20,495 nucleotides of DNA, from positions 1 to 20,495 of the forward strand of contig NWUY0304782628.1 in assembly GCA_004151065.3 (NCBI GenBank), given 5' to 3'. The stretch comes from Larix sibirica (taxonomy: Eukaryota; Streptophyta; Pinopsida; Pinales; Pinaceae). Positions 19,336-20,495 of this stretch are shown here, in pieces; the stretch's first letter is position 1, and the number at the start of each line of letters is the position of its first letter. The position numbers were made by a program, and so were the translations under genes. A model generated the notes under the pieces. That model did not search any database and was not told where the DNA came from. It saw only the letters and a program-made list of their open reading frames with translations.

Positions 19336-20495
19336 ATTGATACTTCATTGGTAGAATCTACCTTGATATGAATATTATTGAATATATTAAGGTTGAATAT
19401 ACCCCTATCCAAGTATCTCTCATTAGCTCTTTTGTTTTTGGATTTTTTTAGATAAGATCATGTTATTGTTGTTTCATGGGTATGGAAGTTTAAGTTGGAT
19501 TCGTAGTTGTTGATGGACCATGTTTTATGCATTTTTAAACATGATTTGGCATATTCTAAATATTACATATAGCCTTAGGATTCCCTAATAGTTTAAGATG
19601 CATTTAAACCATTTTCCACCAAATTTTTGCATAGGGTTGACACTATTGGATGTTTGTGCATAATACTTTTGTATTTGTAGTTTGCACTATTCCGATGATA
19701 GGTTTCCCTAGTGTAGCACCCATTTTAATCTAGCACCCATCCTATGGTTTTATGGTAGAATTGTGATATGATGTAGTTTGAGATTTCATTATGAACCTGA
19801 TAATATTATAAACATGTCGAGATCTACTCAACCGTTTGTTCTATCAAGTTTGTTTAAAAACTTCAAATCAAATCATGTTCATGTTACTTGCTCATGTTGG
19901 GGGATTCCTTAATTCCCTCCTTCCAATGAATCTATTCCTATTGACACTAACTCATTTTTCTCTAAGGACAAGAATTAGAGACATTTATAGTATGTTGGGG
20001 ATTGAAATCATTAGTGATAGGTTCCATCACTATTGATAGTGGGAATACATTAATGTCCCCTAATTGATGGATTCTATAACTATTCAATGTTAGCACATCT
20101 TTTCATACTTGTTAGAATGTAATGTGTACCTTGATGATCATTATCATTTTTTGTGGGTTGTCCTTAATTTGTTAAAATTTTACAACTATGATTGATAATC
20201 AAATTGTTTCCCCCATGTTCAACATCATATCATTTATTCACATTGCACATATTCATATATTTGATAGATTTGTATTGAAGACCTTGGGCCATGTCAATTT
20301 TCCACATATTGCTAACTACCTAAGTTACATACGGCGTACCACTCACTTGTATGACATTGGTAGCAATTAGATAACCAATTTGAATCATTATTGAGTTTCA
20401 AATATTATGCTTACACTAAGACATAGATCCACTTTGTATCTGCTCATCGCTATGATCTATATTTGACATGGATCCACTGTGTATTGTTCTTATGG
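19336..20495. other. Stretch without a recognisable gene
   Basis: Frames are short and carry no motif I can name. A small inverted repeat lies around 20014-20040 (gtgatagg...atcactat). Two related 21-22-bp copies, acatagatccactttgtatc and acatggatccactgtgtatt, start at 20421 and 20466, 45 bp apart, at the window edge. They could be the first units of a tandem array that continues outside. Confidence 0.45.

Overview
The window reads as nuclear DNA of a land plant with a large, repeat-filled genome. It is AT-rich, contains no intact protein-coding gene, and is filled with broken plant-type transposons and tandem repeats of many period lengths. The recognisable pieces are Ty3/gypsy gag, protease and pol relics, one end of a CACTA DNA transposon, a tRNA-derived SINE-like unit and a foldback element. 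The heavy decay (frameshifts and stops in every relic) would suit a gymnosperm or another giant plant genome, but the exact taxon is inference only.

Layout. 1-210: 21-bp and 33-bp tandem repeats. 229-300 (minus): an intronless, prokaryotic-type tRNA-Val(UAC)-like sequence with three stem mismatches. 301-3415: no recognisable gene. 3416-3600: a foldback/MITE-like element. About 3815-4009: one end of a CACTA-type transposon. 4879-5624 (minus): a decayed reading frame downstream of a possible tRNA-iMet primer binding site, with a nearly perfect 110-bp tandem duplication between them. 6381-6588: a SINE-like unit. 6721-7050: two short duplications. 7631-8524: two blocks of a 21-bp repeat that reads as a degenerate heptapeptide. 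8898-12475: a tandem array of about 1.0-1.16-kb units, three complete and one truncated. 12605-13290 (plus): a Ty3/gypsy reverse transcriptase/RNase H/integrase relic. 15293-16130: about 15 copies of a very regular 56-bp repeat, many carrying a short hairpin. 17575-19335 (plus): a second Ty3/gypsy relic, with a basic tract, an 11-residue tandem repeat, an aspartic protease and the acidic region after it. The last 1.1 kb holds no recognisable gene.

No genes here appear to work together. The only functional logic is that of retroelement remains: gag/protease and pol relics on the plus strand, and a probable separate relic on the minus strand. The strongest unexplained structure is the 56-bp hairpin array. 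Next come the 21-bp heptad array, the kilobase-scale tandem array and the in-frame 33-bp repeat. I found no working open reading frame longer than the 167-codon one at 7664-8167, which is probably a by-product of the 21-bp repeat.
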